Below are positions 28,899 to 36,823 of a DNA stretch of 57,139 bases, piece after piece (the first letter of the stretch is position 1; each line of letters begins with the position of its first letter). A model generated the notes under the pieces. That model was not told where the DNA came from and searched no databases. It saw only the letters and a list, made by a program, of their open reading frames with translations. Source of the stretch: CAXBNB01 sp040151475 (GTDB taxonomy: Bacteria; Bacteroidota; Bacteroidia; Cytophagales; Cyclobacteriaceae); NCBI RefSeq assembly GCF_040151475.1, contig NZ_JBDKWG010000094.1:1-57139 (forward strand). The letters run 5' to 3'. The position numbers and the translations under genes are program-made.

Positions 28899-29961
28899 GT
28901 GTTTCTCTTTGTTTTTCAAATGTCACATCCGGTATTTCCAGTCGGGGAATCACTATTTCCGTCAATACCATTTCTTTATTTTCGTTGGAGATCTCCAGCC
29001 TGGCAGTATCACCGTATATCAGCTCCAATCTTTTCTTTGTATTGATCAGACCATAGCCTTCATTACTTACTTTTCCATTGATGTACTGTCCGCTGTTTCT
29101 TATATTTATCACCAGATTATTTTTCAGTAGCTGAGCCTGTATCCTTATTTCTCCTCCATATTTCAACTGGGCAATACCGTGTTTGATTCCATTCTCTACC
29201 AGTGTCTGCATCATCATTGGAGGTACTTTTACGGATTTTGTTTCCAACTGGATATCATAAGTCACTTTCAGCCGTTCCTCATACCTGATAGATTCCAACT
29301 CCAGATAATCTCTAACTATGTCTATTTCCTCTTCAAAATTTATCAATTTCTTTTTATCCATAGACAAAGAATTTCGCAGGATATTGGACAATCGGGTAAT
29401 AGCTGACTTTGCTTTAATTGGATTTTCATCCACTAACCCCCTAATGCTATTCAAGGCATTGAAAATAAAATGTGGATTGAGTTGAGACTTCAGGTGGTTG
29501 AGTTCAATCTCATTGATCACCGCCTCGTACTTCAGCGACTTATTGTTTTGTTGGAAATAATGAAAAGTAAAATAGATAAGCGACCAAAGAAAATACATTG
29601 CCGTTGGGCCAAGTATGCCTAATGAAATATTCACAGAATTTAACTCTACCGAAGTAATCAAAATACCAAGCAAATAGGAAACAAAAAGCAAATACAGATA
29701 ATTTGCCATCCCCAAAACCAAATCAGCAAACAAAGCCATTGGTATCAGTTTAAGCGGAGTGATGGTCACCCAATTTCCCTTTTTGATTAAATACCTTAAA
29801 AAATGAGTTGAACCTATATAAAATAAAATCTGTAGGATTTCGACTAAAATATCGGCGAGGTTCAGGTGATTTCTGAGAAATGAATAGGCCAGGATATTTG
29901 CAAAACCAAACAACGACCACCCGACAATCTGGCAAACCCAATAAATTTTGATTTTTGACAT
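28879..29961 (-). CDS. LytS/YpdA-type sensor histidine kinase
   Basis: 360 residues. Four or more membrane helices occupy residues 1-140. The His_kinase domain begins with LKSQLNPHFIFNALNSIRGL (phosphohistidine in NPHFIF near residue 165) and is followed by a HATPase region with MMMQTLVENGIKHGI and a short G-box EGYGLINTKKRL. This is the dimeric LytS-like kinase class that signals to LytTR regulators; the regulator gene overlaps it downstream. The stimulus cannot be inferred. Confidence 0.92.
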   Translation of the reverse strand: MSKIKIYWVCQIVGWSLFGFANILAYSFLRNHLNLADILVEILQILFYIGSTHFLRYLIKKGNWVTITPLKLIPMALFADLVLGMANYLYLLFVSYLLGILITSVELNSVNISLGILGPTAMYFLWSLIYFTFHYFQQNNKSLKYEAVINEIELNHLKSQLNPHFIFNALNSIRGLVDENPIKAKSAITRLSNILRNSLSMDKKKLINFEEEIDIVRDYLELESIRYEERLKVTYDIQLETKSVKVPPMMMQTLVENGIKHGIAQLKYGGEIRIQAQLLKNNLVINIRNSGQYINGKVSNEGYGLINTKKRLELIYGDTARLEISNENKEMVLTEIVIPRLEIPDVTFEKQRETHENVDS

Positions 29962-30018
29962 AAAAGCTATTCAAAATTAACTGTGTCAAATATAATCAAA
30001 GGTGTTGGACTTAACCGA

Positions 30019-31374
30019 TCACTTTATTTCAGCGGCAATCTCTTCTTTCAAATGGACTTGCTCTTTAGGTGACGGGGGTCTCTTAAAAGGTCGGATGATT
30101 AATCTGGTACCACGGTCATAAGTAAAGTAATTCCATAGCCAGTTGCCGAAAATCACAATTTTGTTTCTGAATTCTACGATCAAAAACAAATGTACAAACA
30201 TCCAAAGCATCCAGGCAAATAGCCCTCCAAACTTCAATCCTCCACGGAGTTCGGCTACAGCTTTGTTCCTACCAACAGTAGCCATACTTCCTTTGTCTGT
30301 ATAGCTGAATGCCTTCAATAGCTTGTTGTCCATAGTTCGGCTAAAGTTCTGAGCCAACAATACTCCCTGTTGCATAGCTACAGGTGCCAGCATCGGGTGA
30401 CCCTGAGGAGCATCTTCTGATGCCATATATCCCATATCACCAATGGCATATATATTATCGTGATTTTTTACTTTGTTGTACCTATCCACAAAATACCTTC
30501 GATCATTGGACAGGTCAGATTTAATTCCTTCAATAATGTTGCCCTGAACTCCGGCTGCCCACACCAATGTTTGAGCGGGAATTTGCATTCCATCATTAAG
30601 GGTTACCGTTTTGCCGTCATACGCCTTTACGATCTTGCCAATAAGCACATTCACATCAAATCGCTTCAAATACTGATAAGCTTTAATGCCGGATTTTTCT
30701 GACATTCCCCCCAACAACTTGTCTTTTCCTTCTATCAGGTATATCTGCATTTTGTCCAGATTCAATTCCGGATAATCCTTGGGTAATACATGCATTTTCA
30801 GCTCCCCCAAAGCTCCTGATATTTCTACTCCGGTTGGGCCTCCACCAACTACCACATAGTTCATCAGGCTTTGTACTTCTTCCGGATCGTTTTTGATCAC
30901 AGCCTTTTCAAAGTTTTGCAAAATCTGACTTCTCAGGTTAAGGGCATGAGGCACCTGTTTCACTGGGAAGCTCTTTTCCTCAAAATCTTTATTTCCGAAA
31001 TAATTGGTGACTGAGCCACATGCCAACACAAGGTGGTCGTATTTGATAGATCCGATGCTCGAATGTACCAGATTGTTATGCACATCTACTTCGGTTACAT
31101 TGGCCATTCTAAAGAAAAAGTCCTTCTTGTAGCTCAGAATTTTTCTAAGCGATCCGGCAATAGAATCCGGCTCCAAACCGGCAGTGGCCACCTGATACAA
31201 CAAAGGTTGAAAAGTATGGTAGTTGTTCCTGTCTAGCAATACCACCTGAAACTTAGTTGTATCTATTTTTTTAACGAATTTGATTCCGCCAAACCCTCCT
31301 CCTATTACCACAATTCTTGGCTTTTCGCTTTGAGGAATTTGCATCAACTCCTCGTTTGTACTCTGTGCTACCAT
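30019..31374 (-). CDS. ndh: Type II NADH:quinone oxidoreductase (NDH-2)
   Basis: 451 residues. The N-terminal FAD-binding motif is VVIGGGFGGIKF, the NADH-binding motif is VVVGGGPTGVEISGAL near residue 175, and IYAIGDMGYM supplies the second FAD-binding segment. YQVATAGL near residue 60 is the motif typical of NDH-2. Near the C-terminus GLFAWMLWMFVHLFLIVEF is a hydrophobic membrane-binding segment, also usual for bacterial NDH-2. It oxidises NADH and passes electrons to the quinone without proton pumping. Stands alone, with 174 bp to its upstream neighbour. Confidence 0.93.
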   Translation of the reverse strand: MVAQSTNEELMQIPQSEKPRIVVIGGGFGGIKFVKKIDTTKFQVVLLDRNNYHTFQPLLYQVATAGLEPDSIAGSLRKILSYKKDFFFRMANVTEVDVHNNLVHSSIGSIKYDHLVLACGSVTNYFGNKDFEEKSFPVKQVPHALNLRSQILQNFEKAVIKNDPEEVQSLMNYVVVGGGPTGVEISGALGELKMHVLPKDYPELNLDKMQIYLIEGKDKLLGGMSEKSGIKAYQYLKRFDVNVLIGKIVKAYDGKTVTLNDGMQIPAQTLVWAAGVQGNIIEGIKSDLSNDRRYFVDRYNKVKNHDNIYAIGDMGYMASEDAPQGHPMLAPVAMQQGVLLAQNFSRTMDNKLLKAFSYTDKGSMATVGRNKAVAELRGGLKFGGLFAWMLWMFVHLFLIVEFRNKIVIFGNWLWNYFTYDRGTRLIIRPFKRPPSPKEQVHLKEEIAAEIK

Positions 31375-31548
31375 CTGTGTAGTTTATTAACTCATATATC
31401 TCATACGAAGTGCAAAACTATGGGTTAATAGAATGATAAGGTTTATTTTTTGTGGTTATGTTTTTATACATTCGTGATTTATGTGATAAAAAAACCGCTA
31501 AATCAATTTGTACGATAAGACTCCTTTACATTACAACAAAAAGCCTGA

Positions 31549-32244
31549 TTACAAATCAACCCGCTCCACACCATTCAGGTCGGTAGTGAGTATCTCCGAC
31601 ATGTAATCGAAAAAGGGACGCATGGCAACAAAGGTGTTGGCTATTTTTAAATGGAAATATTTGCTTAGTACTTCTTTATCTGTAAAATGGTGAGTAACAA
31701 TAAACTGCTTATGCCGAAGCAAGTCTATAGCAGAGTCCTCTATTGAAAATCCCTTTGGTGAGGTTTTGACTTTTTCTCCCTGAAGTGTGCCAAAGGCATC
31801 CTTAAACTTCTTCTCCTCCAGAACCGCTCTTAACGAATCAGGGTCAGCCGTGATTTGTTTTCTAATGTGCAACAAATCTTGCGGATTTGGCCCCCAAAAG
31901 CCACCTTCTACAAAAGTATTGCCGGGCTGAATTTGAAAATAGTAACCTCCTCTCAGGTATTTGGTAGCTCGCCGAAAGCCACCGCCCAGGTTGTTTTTGT
32001 AAGGCAGCTTGTTTTTAGAAAAACGCACATCCCGATAGATACGAAACAAGCTTTTTTTGCCCGATGGAGTTTCAATCTGATCGTGCTTATGCATTTCAGC
32101 TAACACTCCATCTGCCAGGCTTATCATTTCGTTGCAGGCACTTTGGTATTCGTCTTTATGAGCAGTAAACCACTCCCGGTTGTTGTTCTGGTCTATTTTA
32201 GAAAGAAAATCTAAGGTAACAGAGAGGTTGTATGTTGAAGCCAT
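31549..32244 (-). CDS. DUF2461 domain-containing protein
   Basis: 231 residues of the DUF2461 (TIGR02453) family. Markers are FLSKIDQNNNREWFTAHKDEY at the N-terminus, FRIYRDVRFSKNKLPYKNNLG near residue 70, GGYYFQIQPGNTFVEGGFW, and the C-terminal FDYMSEI. Similar proteins occur throughout bacteria and some fungi; no biochemical function is established. It is flanked by 174-bp and 213-bp noncoding gaps, so it is likely monocistronic. Confidence 0.9.
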   Translation of the reverse strand: MASTYNLSVTLDFLSKIDQNNNREWFTAHKDEYQSACNEMISLADGVLAEMHKHDQIETPSGKKSLFRIYRDVRFSKNKLPYKNNLGGGFRRATKYLRGGYYFQIQPGNTFVEGGFWGPNPQDLLHIRKQITADPDSLRAVLEEKKFKDAFGTLQGEKVKTSPKGFSIEDSAIDLLRHKQFIVTHHFTDKEVLSKYFHLKIANTFVAMRPFFDYMSEILTTDLNGVERVDL

Positions 32245-32457
32245 AGACTGATAAATACGCTAATATGATACTGGTATTACTACCTATTTTTTTGATCTAT
32301 TAAAACAGGTGGTTTTGTTAGTTTAGTATAGCAAAATCCAAGGTAGAAAGTTCAAAGTAATGCCATAGTAAGTATTAATAAGATCAATCCATTTTTCATA
32401 TTTAGTGGGGGTTTGTTGATGATTTTTAAATCCTTTCAAATATTAAGAAAATATAAA

Positions 32458-32805
32458 TCAAAGCACCTTCACCTGATACCCGTCTTTTTTTAATATTTCT
32501 CCAACCTTTTGGCGATGATCACCCTGAATGAGTATCTCCCTGTCTTTTACATTCCCTCCAACTCCACATTTATTTTTCAAGGCTTTCCCCAACTCATTGA
32601 TGTCTTTCGTCAAACCCACAAAACCGGAAACCAGTGTCACTTTTTTCCCGCCCCGGTTTTTCTTATCCAACATAACTTTGAGGTGTTGCTGATTGTTCAT
32701 AAGTGTTTCCTCTTCCTGCTCTTCGTTTTCATCATAAGAAAAACTATCGTCGGTGGAATACACGACTCCAATTCTATTCTTAAAACTATTACTTTTTTTC
32801 GCCAT
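32458..32805 (-). CDS. SUI1/eIF1-like translation factor (YciH family)
   Basis: 115 residues. The C-terminal 70 residues match the SUI1 fold: RGGKKVTLVSGFVG, LGKALKNKCGVGGNVKDREILIQGDHRQKVGEIL. The N-terminal half is an acidic disordered extension. Bacterial YciH proteins resemble eukaryotic eIF1 and can act on initiator-tRNA selection in vitro. It follows the universal-stress-protein gene by 11 bp, suggesting an operon of stress or translation functions. Confidence 0.9.
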   Translation of the reverse strand: MAKKSNSFKNRIGVVYSTDDSFSYDENEEQEEETLMNNQQHLKVMLDKKNRGGKKVTLVSGFVGLTKDINELGKALKNKCGVGGNVKDREILIQGDHRQKVGEILKKDGYQVKVL

Positions 32806-32816
32806 TTAAGCCTTTC

Positions 32817-33665
32817 TTATTTTTCTTCAATTCTAAAAGTCCATACAGGCCTGTTACTATGGTTGGCTACATCTTCTGCTATACTACCCGATAAAAAGTG
32901 GAATACTCCCGTTCTGCCGTGGGTTCCGATAGCGATCATATCGGCTTCTATATCCTGAGCAAAGCAAATAATTCCATCTTCTTCCTGAAAATCATTGTAG
33001 ATATCCATGGTATAATTCTCAAGACCTTTAGACGTAGCAAATTCCTCCATCGTCTCAAAATCCTGTCTTGTAGTCGTAAAATTATTTGGTGTATTGACTG
33101 TGACCAGGCTTAGTTTAGCCTCGAACAATGATTGCATTTCTTTGATATAGGCAACAATACCTTCACCAGGCGATTTAAAATCAGATGCAAATACAATGTT
33201 TTTTATATCATCAATACTTGTTTTAGATTTTATGGTCAGAACAGGGCACTGAGATGTCCTGATTACTTTTTCGGCATTTGACCCTACCAGTAACTCTTCC
33301 ATACCTTCTGTGCCTTCTGTGCCCATAACTACCAGATCAGTCTCCGTCTTGACAATATCTTCTGTGATTTCCACAAATGGATTACCCACTACTACTTTGG
33401 TTTTGATATCAATCCCTGAAAATTCTGGCGAATTTCTCAAGTCTTCCATTTTGACTTTCACCGAATCAATCATTTTTTTAATGTAAAGATTTTCCATCGG
33501 GTCATAACCGGTAATACCCATTGAGTTAAATGTAGATACAGATGGGTGTTCGATGATATTCAGCAAAAGGATTTGACAATTGTCTCTTTCAGCTAATTGT
33601 CTGGCAAACTCAAGGGCATGTCCTGATACTTCTGAAAAGTCGGTGGGAACAAGTATTTTTTTCAT
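32817..33665 (-). CDS. Tandem universal stress protein (UspA family)
   Basis: 282 residues made of two Usp domains. The first (1-145) begins MKKILVPTDFSEVSGHALEFA and ends with GTEGTEGMEELLVGSNAEKVIRTSQCPVLTI, which keeps most of the G-2x-G-9x-G(S/T) ATP-binding motif. The second (about 150-282) begins IVFASDFKSPGEG and ends IGTHGRTGVFHFLSGSIAEDV, a good ATP-binding loop. Located 11 bp upstream of the SUI1-like gene. Confidence 0.92.
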   Translation of the reverse strand: MKKILVPTDFSEVSGHALEFARQLAERDNCQILLLNIIEHPSVSTFNSMGITGYDPMENLYIKKMIDSVKVKMEDLRNSPEFSGIDIKTKVVVGNPFVEITEDIVKTETDLVVMGTEGTEGMEELLVGSNAEKVIRTSQCPVLTIKSKTSIDDIKNIVFASDFKSPGEGIVAYIKEMQSLFEAKLSLVTVNTPNNFTTTRQDFETMEEFATSKGLENYTMDIYNDFQEEDGIICFAQDIEADMIAIGTHGRTGVFHFLSGSIAEDVANHSNRPVWTFRIEEK

Positions 33666-33720
33666 ATTATGAATTAATTTTAACTTTTTTTTAACGAAAA
33701 ATAAAGATACGTAAAATTAT

Positions 33721-34077
33721 ATGAACTGGAAAAAACTAACAGAGGTAGAGGCTTTAGAAGAAATTAAATCCAAATCATTTGACAATCCAATCCTAATTTA
33801 CAAACACAGCACAAGATGTAGTGTGAGTAGCATGGTACTCAACCGTCTCGAAAGGTCTTGGGACGATCAGGAAATGCAAAATATAGAAATTTATTTTCTG
33901 GATTTAATCGCTCATAGAGATGTCTCAAATCAAATCGAAAGTGTTTTTGGTATTTCTCATGAGTCTCCACAGATATTATTGATCTCGTCCGGTAAGTGTG
34001 TTTACAATGCTTCTCATATGGGCATTTCCTATAGAGAGTTGAAAAACGAACTTGGAAGTACCACATTGGCAATGTAA
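33721..34077 (+). CDS. ytxJ: YtxJ-family bacillithiol-system monothiol redox protein
   Basis: 118 residues with a thioredoxin/glutaredoxin-like fold. The YtxJ signature is PILIYKHSTRCSVSSMVL, with a single active-site cysteine (C33), followed by FLDLIAHRDVSNQI and HESPQILLI with the cis-proline. YtxJ is thought to act as a monothiol bacilliredoxin; bacillithiol is common in Bacteroidota. It stands between two minus-strand genes and is divergent from the universal stress gene. Confidence 0.9.
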   Translation: MNWKKLTEVEALEEIKSKSFDNPILIYKHSTRCSVSSMVLNRLERSWDDQEMQNIEIYFLDLIAHRDVSNQIESVFGISHESPQILLISSGKCVYNASHMGISYRELKNELGSTTLAM

Positions 34078-34087
34078 AACACCTTGT

Positions 34088-34681
34088 TTAAATCGACTCA
34101 TCATCGGTCAGTTCAGTAATAAGCTGACCGATCTTTTCTGCTTTTTTCCCATACAAAAAATACAAAAACCAATAAAGCAGCAAAATCGCCAAAGCAAATC
34201 CCCCAAACAGGAGCACTATAAACCAACCTTGAGAAAAATACTTTTCCGAAAAAATATCCGGGTTGGCAAAATACATCCCTGTCATAAAAAGAGGCAATGC
34301 AAGTATCACATTTGCCACTTTGTAATGGGCAATAAACCTGTTGATCATACGATACACCGTATGCAAATACTCCAGCACACTATTATCAATGGTTTTCTCA
34401 CTCAGTTTTTTTATCAGCCTCCTGTAGTAAATAAAATAACCCACGTCCACCACAAACAAAAACATGGCAACTTCCCATTTCAAATCAAAAGTCATATAAA
34501 ATGCTATACCAGTAAGTACAACTAAGTTGATCCACATCTCCAGCTTAAGTGCTTTGACAAATTTTTGGATAATGTTGACCGACCCCCTGTCAATGATTTT
34601 CTCTACCATCTCAGCATTAAATTCTACAGATTGATCCTCTGCTTCTTGATTCCAAGCTTTTTTAATGTCTAAATCTTTCAT
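34088..34681 (-). CDS. Membrane protein downstream of ECF sigma factor, possible anti-sigma factor
   Basis: 197 residues. Residues 1-70 are cytoplasmic (MKDLDIKKAWNQEAEDQSVEFNAEMV), then about four hydrophobic helices follow between 50 and 175. It overlaps the sigma-factor gene by 20 bp and is translated after it, which suggests it modulates that sigma factor. No zinc-binding HxxxCxxC anti-sigma motif is present, so a ZAS-type mechanism is excluded. The anti-sigma role is inference from position only. Confidence 0.65.
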   Translation of the reverse strand: MKDLDIKKAWNQEAEDQSVEFNAEMVEKIIDRGSVNIIQKFVKALKLEMWINLVVLTGIAFYMTFDLKWEVAMFLFVVDVGYFIYYRRLIKKLSEKTIDNSVLEYLHTVYRMINRFIAHYKVANVILALPLFMTGMYFANPDIFSEKYFSQGWFIVLLFGGFALAILLLYWFLYFLYGKKAEKIGQLITELTDDESI

Positions 34682-35147
34682 TGATTATAGATTTTAACTG
34701 ATTTTTTACTCGATTGACTTTCGCCCCCACATTCGTAATGGTGATTCCCAAAATTTCCGCCATCTCCTTATAGCTCTTGTCGTCAAGGTACAATAGTATC
34801 ACAGCCCTGTCCGATTCCTTCAATAACCTGATGCCACTGTAAATTGATTTCAGGTTTTCTTCATCTGTATAGTCGGTATCGTCCTTGAAATCTAACGTTA
34901 CGTCACGTACAGTAGGAATTCTCTTCTTCTTTATCCTAAGCTGTGAAAGGCACACATTGAGGCAAACCCGATAGACCCAGGTAGATATTTTTGAAGCTCC
35001 TCTAAAAGAATCGAAAGATTGCCACAATTGGACAATACACTCTTGCTGATAATCATTAAAGTCCTCAGAATTGTCCGTATAAGCCCGACAGATTTTAGTA
35101 ATAATCTTCTGATTGTTGTTCAATAAATCCTGAAACTCTGGCTTCAT
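34662..35147 (-). CDS. ECF-type RNA polymerase sigma factor
   Basis: 161 residues. Sigma region 2 is DFNDYQQECIVQLWQSFDSFRGASKISTWVYRVCLNVC, and sigma region 4 is LLKESDRAVILLYLDDKSYKEMAEILGITITNVGAKVNRVKNQLKSII. It is transcribed with the membrane protein that overlaps its 3' end. The upstream noncoding gap is 70 bp. Targets are unknown; an autoregulated promoter is likely for such an operon. Confidence 0.92.
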   Translation of the reverse strand: MKPEFQDLLNNNQKIITKICRAYTDNSEDFNDYQQECIVQLWQSFDSFRGASKISTWVYRVCLNVCLSQLRIKKKRIPTVRDVTLDFKDDTDYTDEENLKSIYSGIRLLKESDRAVILLYLDDKSYKEMAEILGITITNVGAKVNRVKNQLKSIINERFRH

Positions 35148-35217
35148 AAAAGCAGGACGGTTTATCTAATTCTACTCCAATATCATCTATATAGATAAAA
35201 GATGTTCTAATAGACAT

Positions 35218-36381
35218 TTATTTTATTGGCATTCTTTCAAATGGCTTTGATCTGTCGAATATATACCTGTAAGTGTGGTGTGTCTTTCCTATTTCTCCGC
35301 CGATCTGCTTCACCACAATAATCATCTTACGATTAAAATCTCCAATCCAGTTCATTTCCAAAATAGGATATCTTCTATAATCCTTCTGCACCATTTGCGC
35401 TGTAGCCATTACCAGCGCACCATCTAGTCCTTTTCCCTGATGTGCAGGAGCCACGCCAAACACCAAACCAAGCATTTTCTTATTGGTTTTCCTCCATTTG
35501 TGCCATACAAACTTGAGCTTGCCAATTAAATCCAACTTGCCATTCACATACTTAAAAATCTGATTTACTTCTGGCAGATTAATATAAAAAGCCACAGGAT
35601 CTCCCTTATAGTAAGCAAACCATATTATCTTTTCATCAATGATGGGTTTCATTTGCTTCATGATAGCATCGGCCTGTTCTTCAGACATCTCTGCCACCCC
35701 ATCGTGATTGGCCCAGGCGAGGTTATATACTATTCTGAAATCATTGGCATATTTTTTCAGGTTTTTAAGCTTCATGTGCTCAAAGCTATAATCCGGATCC
35801 TGATTTAGGATGTCAGCCTTTTTCATAATCCTGGGATCAAACGGATCAAATGTATTTCGAATAAAGGTGAATTGTTTGAAATATACCTGAAAACCATAGT
35901 TTTCTACCAACTGTTGGTAATAAGAGAAATTATAATTGCACTGGTAGTTTGGTTCTATATCAAATCCATCAATGAGCAGTCCCCACCACTTGTCCCTGTC
36001 ACCAAAATTGATAGGGCCATCCATTGCTTCCATTCCTTTTGACTCAAGCCAGTTTTTGCAGGCATTAAAAAGAAAGTCAGCAGTCGGTTGATCGTTGATA
36101 CACTCAAAAAAACCCATACCACCAGTAGGCTGGTCATTGTTTTTGTTGGCAGTTTTGTTATTGACAAAAGCAGCTATACGACCGACCGTTTTTCCATTTT
36201 CCTGAGCTATCCACCTGATACATTCTCCAAACTTGAAGGTTTTATTTATACTTGGGTCAAAAACTCCCTCCACGTCTTTATCCAATGGACGAATCCAGTT
36301 GCTTTCGTTTTTATAGAGACACACTGGCAAGCTTAAAAATTCCTGAATTTCCCCTTTTGATTTTACTTCAACTAATTCCAT
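35218..36381 (-). CDS. GNAT-like protein
   Basis: 387 residues. The C-terminal third shows a GNAT fold with the acetyl-CoA loop FGVAPAHQGKGLDGALV followed by EMNWIGDFNRKM. The N-terminal 120 residues look like another, degenerate acyltransferase half (GRIAAFVNNKTANK). Such proteins are annotated as hypothetical or GNAT family; the substrate is unknown. It ends the chromosomal run before the tRNA-Glu and island. Confidence 0.72.
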   Translation of the reverse strand: MELVEVKSKGEIQEFLSLPVCLYKNESNWIRPLDKDVEGVFDPSINKTFKFGECIRWIAQENGKTVGRIAAFVNNKTANKNNDQPTGGMGFFECINDQPTADFLFNACKNWLESKGMEAMDGPINFGDRDKWWGLLIDGFDIEPNYQCNYNFSYYQQLVENYGFQVYFKQFTFIRNTFDPFDPRIMKKADILNQDPDYSFEHMKLKNLKKYANDFRIVYNLAWANHDGVAEMSEEQADAIMKQMKPIIDEKIIWFAYYKGDPVAFYINLPEVNQIFKYVNGKLDLIGKLKFVWHKWRKTNKKMLGLVFGVAPAHQGKGLDGALVMATAQMVQKDYRRYPILEMNWIGDFNRKMIIVVKQIGGEIGKTHHTYRYIFDRSKPFERMPIK

Positions 36382-36520
36382 ATATTCCGTCTGGCATTTT
36401 GCATTTAGCTGTAAAAGTAGGTAAAATCCAAATTTAAAAAATTGCGAAAAATATTGAACGTCGTTTTTAGACCTAACAAGAATCTATATGAAAAATAAAT
36501 TAAAAAAATGACGATCAATT

Positions 36521-36551
36521 TTTGCAATTAAAATAGAGACAAATATATTTG
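36521..36551 (+). promoter_or_regulatory. Promoter of the tRNA-Glu gene
   Basis: TTTG at 36521-36524, a 19-bp spacer, then TATATTTG at 36544-36551. This fits the Bacteroidota primary-sigma consensus TTTG-N19/20-TAnnTTTG at both boxes. The tRNA begins 40 bp after the -7 box, leaving a normal leader for 5' processing. Predicted from sequence only. Confidence 0.75.
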
Positions 36552-36591
36552 CACTTCGAAAATCAGAACGGCAGGTTTTGATGCCAAAAAT

Positions 36592-36663
36592 GGTCCGTTC
36601 GTCTAGGGGTTAGGACGCCAGGTTTTCATCCTGGTAACAGGGGTTCGATTCCCCTACGGACTA
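36592..36663 (+). tRNA. tRNA-Glu(TTC)
   Basis: A 72-nt cloverleaf. Acceptor GGTCCGT pairs with ACGGACT (one G-T pair), the D-arm carries GTCTAGGGGTTAGGAC, the anticodon stem CCAGG/CCTGG encloses loop TTTTCAT with anticodon TTC at 36625-36627, and the T-arm is CAGGGGTTCGATTCCCCT. The CCA end is not encoded. Its last 15 bases form the start of the 101-bp repeat used by the integrated element, so the gene stays complete after integration. Confidence 0.97.
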
Positions 36664-36749
36664 CTTTTAACAACACCAAACAAAAGCCAACTTTACATAA
36701 AGTTGGCTTTTTTAATGCCTTAAACCCACTTTTTTAAAGGTTTACTTTA
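36649..36749 (+). repeat. Left attachment repeat (attL-type) of the genomic island
   Basis: Perfect 101-bp direct repeat with 52617-52717. It starts in the T-arm of tRNA-Glu (TTCCCCTACGGACTA), runs through the intrinsic terminator and ends at TTTACTTTA. Beyond it the two copies differ by one base and then diverge. The unusual length suggests that the element carried the tRNA 3' end plus terminator and so restores both. Confidence 0.93.
36683..36713 (+). terminator. Intrinsic terminator of tRNA-Glu
   Basis: Perfect 12-bp stem AAAGCCAACTTT / AAAGTTGGCTTT with loop ACAT, followed by TTT. It lies inside the att repeat, and a second identical copy stands at 52651-52681 at the right end of the island. 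Confidence 0.9.
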
Positions 36750-36786
36750 CGTTCTGTTTCGTTTGTTTTTGGTAATTGTTTGCGCA

Positions 36787-36817
36787 TTTGTTTTCAAATT
36801 TTTATTGACTAGGTTTG
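36787..36817 (+). promoter_or_regulatory. Promoter of the integrase gene, near-leaderless
   Basis: TTTG at 36787-36790, a 19-bp spacer, then TAGGTTTG at 36810-36817. Both boxes match the Bacteroidota consensus. The ATG of the integrase begins 7 bp after the -7 box, so transcription would start at or next to the start codon. This also rules out the TTG inside the -7 box as the start. Confidence 0.6.
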
Positions 36818-36823
36818 AAAATT

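Noticed and set aside
32509..32958. Plus-strand frame of 149 codons across the SUI1-like and universal stress genes
   Set aside because: Antisense to two well-supported genes and their gap; no family pattern.
34052..34525. Plus-strand frame of 157 codons opposite the putative anti-sigma gene
   Set aside because: Antisense to a gene coupled to a sigma factor; lysine/histidine/glutamine-rich shadow composition.
36815..36823. TTG start for the integrase
   Set aside because: The TTG lies inside a consensus -7 box (TAGGTTTG), and the ATG nine bases later suits the transcription start.
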